From positions 5,193 to 55,191 of the forward strand of contig NZ_JAMQAW010000004.1 in the NCBI RefSeq assembly GCF_023701525.1: a stretch of 49,999 nucleotides of DNA, read 5' to 3'. The notes beneath the pieces are model-generated. The model made no database searches. It worked only from the letters and a program-made list of their open reading frames with translations, and was not told where the DNA came from. Source of the stretch: Streptomyces albipurpureus (GTDB taxonomy: Bacteria; Actinomycetota; Actinomycetes; Streptomycetales; Streptomycetaceae). Below are positions 48,968 to 49,999 of this stretch, one piece after another. Within the stretch, counting starts at the first letter, position 1. Each line of letters starts with the position of its first letter. The translations under genes and the position numbers were made by a program.

Positions 48968-49561
48968 TTACTCCCAGAGGCCGGCCAGGTGTGCGTGGAG
49001 GACGTTGTGTGCCTCTTGCGGGGTGAGGTGGCCGATGAGGACGTGCGTGGTGAGGCCGTCCGCGAGCGCCAGGAGAGCGCGGGCCTCACGTTGCGGATCG
49101 AGGGGCGGGGTGTGATCGGAGCCCTCGCCGGCCTCCGAGATAAGACGGGTCAACGCCTCCTGCAAGGTTGCGTAGTTCGCCTTCAGCGTCCTGGCGAGCA
49201 CCTTGCTGACAGCGGCCTGCGCGACGAAGGCGAGCCAGACCCTGGCCTCGGCGCGATGCTCCATCCGGAGCAGCGAGATCTCGGTGGCCGCGTGCCCCAG
49301 CGCGGTGCCGGCCGACTGGGCCGGGCTCCTGACGAGGCGGGCCTGTACGCGCTCCATGATCCGCTCACTGATGTGCCCGAGAGCGAACACGAGCATCTCT
49401 TCCTTGGTGCGGAAGCACCGCTGAACGGCACCCATCGACACCTGCGCGCGGGCCGCTACGTCGCGAAGGGTCACACCCTCCAGCCCGCGTTCGTCGGCGA
49501 GGTGGCAGACGGCCTCGGCGATAAGGCGGCGTCGGCCCACATGATCCACCTGCCTGGGCAT
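48968..49561 (-). CDS. TetR/AcrR family transcriptional regulator
   Basis: A 197-residue regulator. The helix-turn-helix covers about residues 9-55 (RRLIAEAVCHLADERGLEGV, then TLRDVAARAQVSMGAVQRCF and TKEEML). The C-terminal domain is BetI/TetR_C_6-like, with RMEHRAEARVWLAFVAQA and ARALLALADGLTTHVLIG. ATG 49561 has AAGGAGGGG upstream on the minus strand. It is divergent from the amidase gene, with two palindromic sites between the two, and very likely represses both. Confidence 0.9.
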   Translation of the reverse strand: MPRQVDHVGRRRLIAEAVCHLADERGLEGVTLRDVAARAQVSMGAVQRCFRTKEEMLVFALGHISERIMERVQARLVRSPAQSAGTALGHAATEISLLRMEHRAEARVWLAFVAQAAVSKVLARTLKANYATLQEALTRLISEAGEGSDHTPPLDPQREARALLALADGLTTHVLIGHLTPQEAHNVLHAHLAGLWE

Positions 49562-49584
49562 GCCCGGTCCCCTCCTTGTTTCAC

Positions 49585-49606
49585 AGTGCTCCGCTTTCGC
49601 AGCACT
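49585..49606 (-). other. Small hairpin in the TetR leader
   Basis: AGTGCT (49585-49590) and AGCACT (49601-49606) with a 10-nt loop, 24 bases before the TetR ATG. It may be a leader hairpin or a second binding site. Weak evidence. Confidence 0.35.
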
Positions 49607-49611
49607 TTATG

Positions 49612-49666
49612 CGATGCGCTCGTATCGGTTCCAGGGGTACGGTTCGGTTCCGATGCAAGCGCATCG
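49612..49666. promoter_or_regulatory. Paired palindromic operators between the TetR and amidase genes
   Basis: CGATGCGCTCGTATCG (49612-49627) and CGATGCAAGCGCATCG (49651-49666) are each near-palindromic, and together they form a larger 17-bp inverted repeat with two mismatches. The starts are 39 bp apart. The pair lies in the divergent promoter and the right copy ends 25 bases before the amidase ATG. Confidence 0.7.
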
Positions 49667-49690
49667 GTACGGGATGGGGAGGGAAGAGTC

Positions 49691-49999
49691 ATGCGGGACG
49701 CCCTGTGGAAGATGACAGCCGCCGCGCAGGCGGAGGCTGTGCGCGGCGCGGAAGTCTCAGCTGCCGAACTGGTCGACAGCCACCTGGACCGGATCGCCGA
49801 GGTCAACCCGCGGGTGAACGCGGTCACGCAACTCCTGGCGGAGCGCGCACGTGAGGCCGCGGCACAGATGGACCGTCGGCGGGCCGCCGGTGACATGCTG
49901 GGACCTCTCGCGGGGGTGCCTTTCACCGTGAAGGAGAGCACCGCGATCGAAGGCGTGCCGACCACGTTCGGTACGGAGCGCTTCCGCGATCTGGTGGCG
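49691..49999 (+). CDS. Amidase, N-terminal part (runs off the window)
   Basis: The first 103 codons of an amidase-signature protein. ATG 49691 follows GGGAGGGAAG. Visible are WKMTAAAQAEAVRGAEVSAA, the helix with HLDRIAEVNPRVNAVTQLL, and AGVPFTVKESTAIEGVPTT, whose Lys is the first member of the Ser-Ser-Lys catalytic triad. The serines would lie beyond the end. Such enzymes hydrolyse carboxamides. Control by the divergent TetR protein is likely. Confidence 0.9.
   Translation, partial: MRDALWKMTAAAQAEAVRGAEVSAAELVDSHLDRIAEVNPRVNAVTQLLAERAREAAAQMDRRRAAGDMLGPLAGVPFTVKESTAIEGVPTTFGTERFRDLVA

Noticed and set aside
1..49999. Search for CRISPR arrays, tRNA/rRNA genes, intact insertion sequences, phage or conjugation genes
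   Set aside because: No regularly spaced repeats, no cloverleaf or rRNA-like stretches noticed, and no transposase, integrase, capsid or relaxase frames recognised by eye.

Overview
The window looks like chromosomal DNA of a high-GC actinomycete, most likely Streptomyces or a close relative. The reasons are very high G+C with strong third-position bias (long antisense shadow ORFs), GTG starts, AGGAG-type ribosome sites, lipoprotein-anchored ABC receptors, many TetR/GntR/DeoR regulators, and 1-4 bp start/stop overlaps inside operons. I see no tRNA, rRNA, CRISPR array, intact insertion sequence or prophage. The assignment rests on sequence style and protein families, not on a database match.

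Layout. 1-1232: a lipoprotein substrate-binding protein of the nitrate/sulfonate/thiamine-precursor type, ending at a strong hairpin terminator. 1650-2356: a TetR regulator with a palindrome over its promoter. 3444-14980: a sugar or polyol catabolic region, with an RbsB/RbsA/RbsC-type ABC importer, a zinc polyol dehydrogenase and an SDR dehydrogenase, then a second zinc dehydrogenase, an aldose-1-epimerase, an IlvD/Edd-type sugar-acid dehydratase, a frameshifted DapA/KDG-aldolase-family gene and a GntR/FCD regulator. Together these resemble a non-phosphorylative oxidative sugar route (oxidation, dehydration, aldol cleavage). 15110-15730: a badly decayed NarL-type response regulator. 16091-22675: a DeoR regulator followed by a tightly overlapping operon of an APC permease, a glycerol-kinase-like FGGY kinase, a GlpA-like FAD protein with a BFD iron-sulfur tail, and a GlpB-like FAD/NAD protein. 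23125-28155: a second, paralogous DeoR regulator divergent from a sodium/solute symporter overlapping a gene for an N,N-dimethylformamidase large-subunit-like protein.

28156-31440 is a broken patch with a cupin (DUF985 type) lacking a normal start codon where homology begins, a TIGR01777 epimerase behind a perfect 14-bp palindrome, a methyltransferase-tail relic and a methyltransferase/SGNH-hydrolase chimera. 31476-39694 is an acyl-CoA/alcohol oxidation region in decay. Aldehyde dehydrogenase, 3-hydroxyacyl-CoA dehydrogenase, a Zn-ribbon/OB-fold (DUF35) protein, acyl-CoA dehydrogenase and an MFS transporter are intact. The alcohol dehydrogenase carries one frameshift, the thiolase and MaoC hydratase genes are cut and joined tail to tail, and a second thiolase-like gene is reduced to 31 codons.

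40234-49999: a double-domain TetR regulator, an M4 metalloprotease without its signal peptide and most of its propeptide, a SnoaL-like protein, a beta-helix-like protein of unknown role, an APC amino-acid permease, a conserved hypothetical gene with a probable 5' frameshift, a VOC protein, a PPOX relic, and a TetR regulator divergent from an amidase gene running off the end, with two palindromic operators between them. Several lesions sit in G or C runs, so some may be sequencing errors. The truncations and fused fragments cannot be explained that way.
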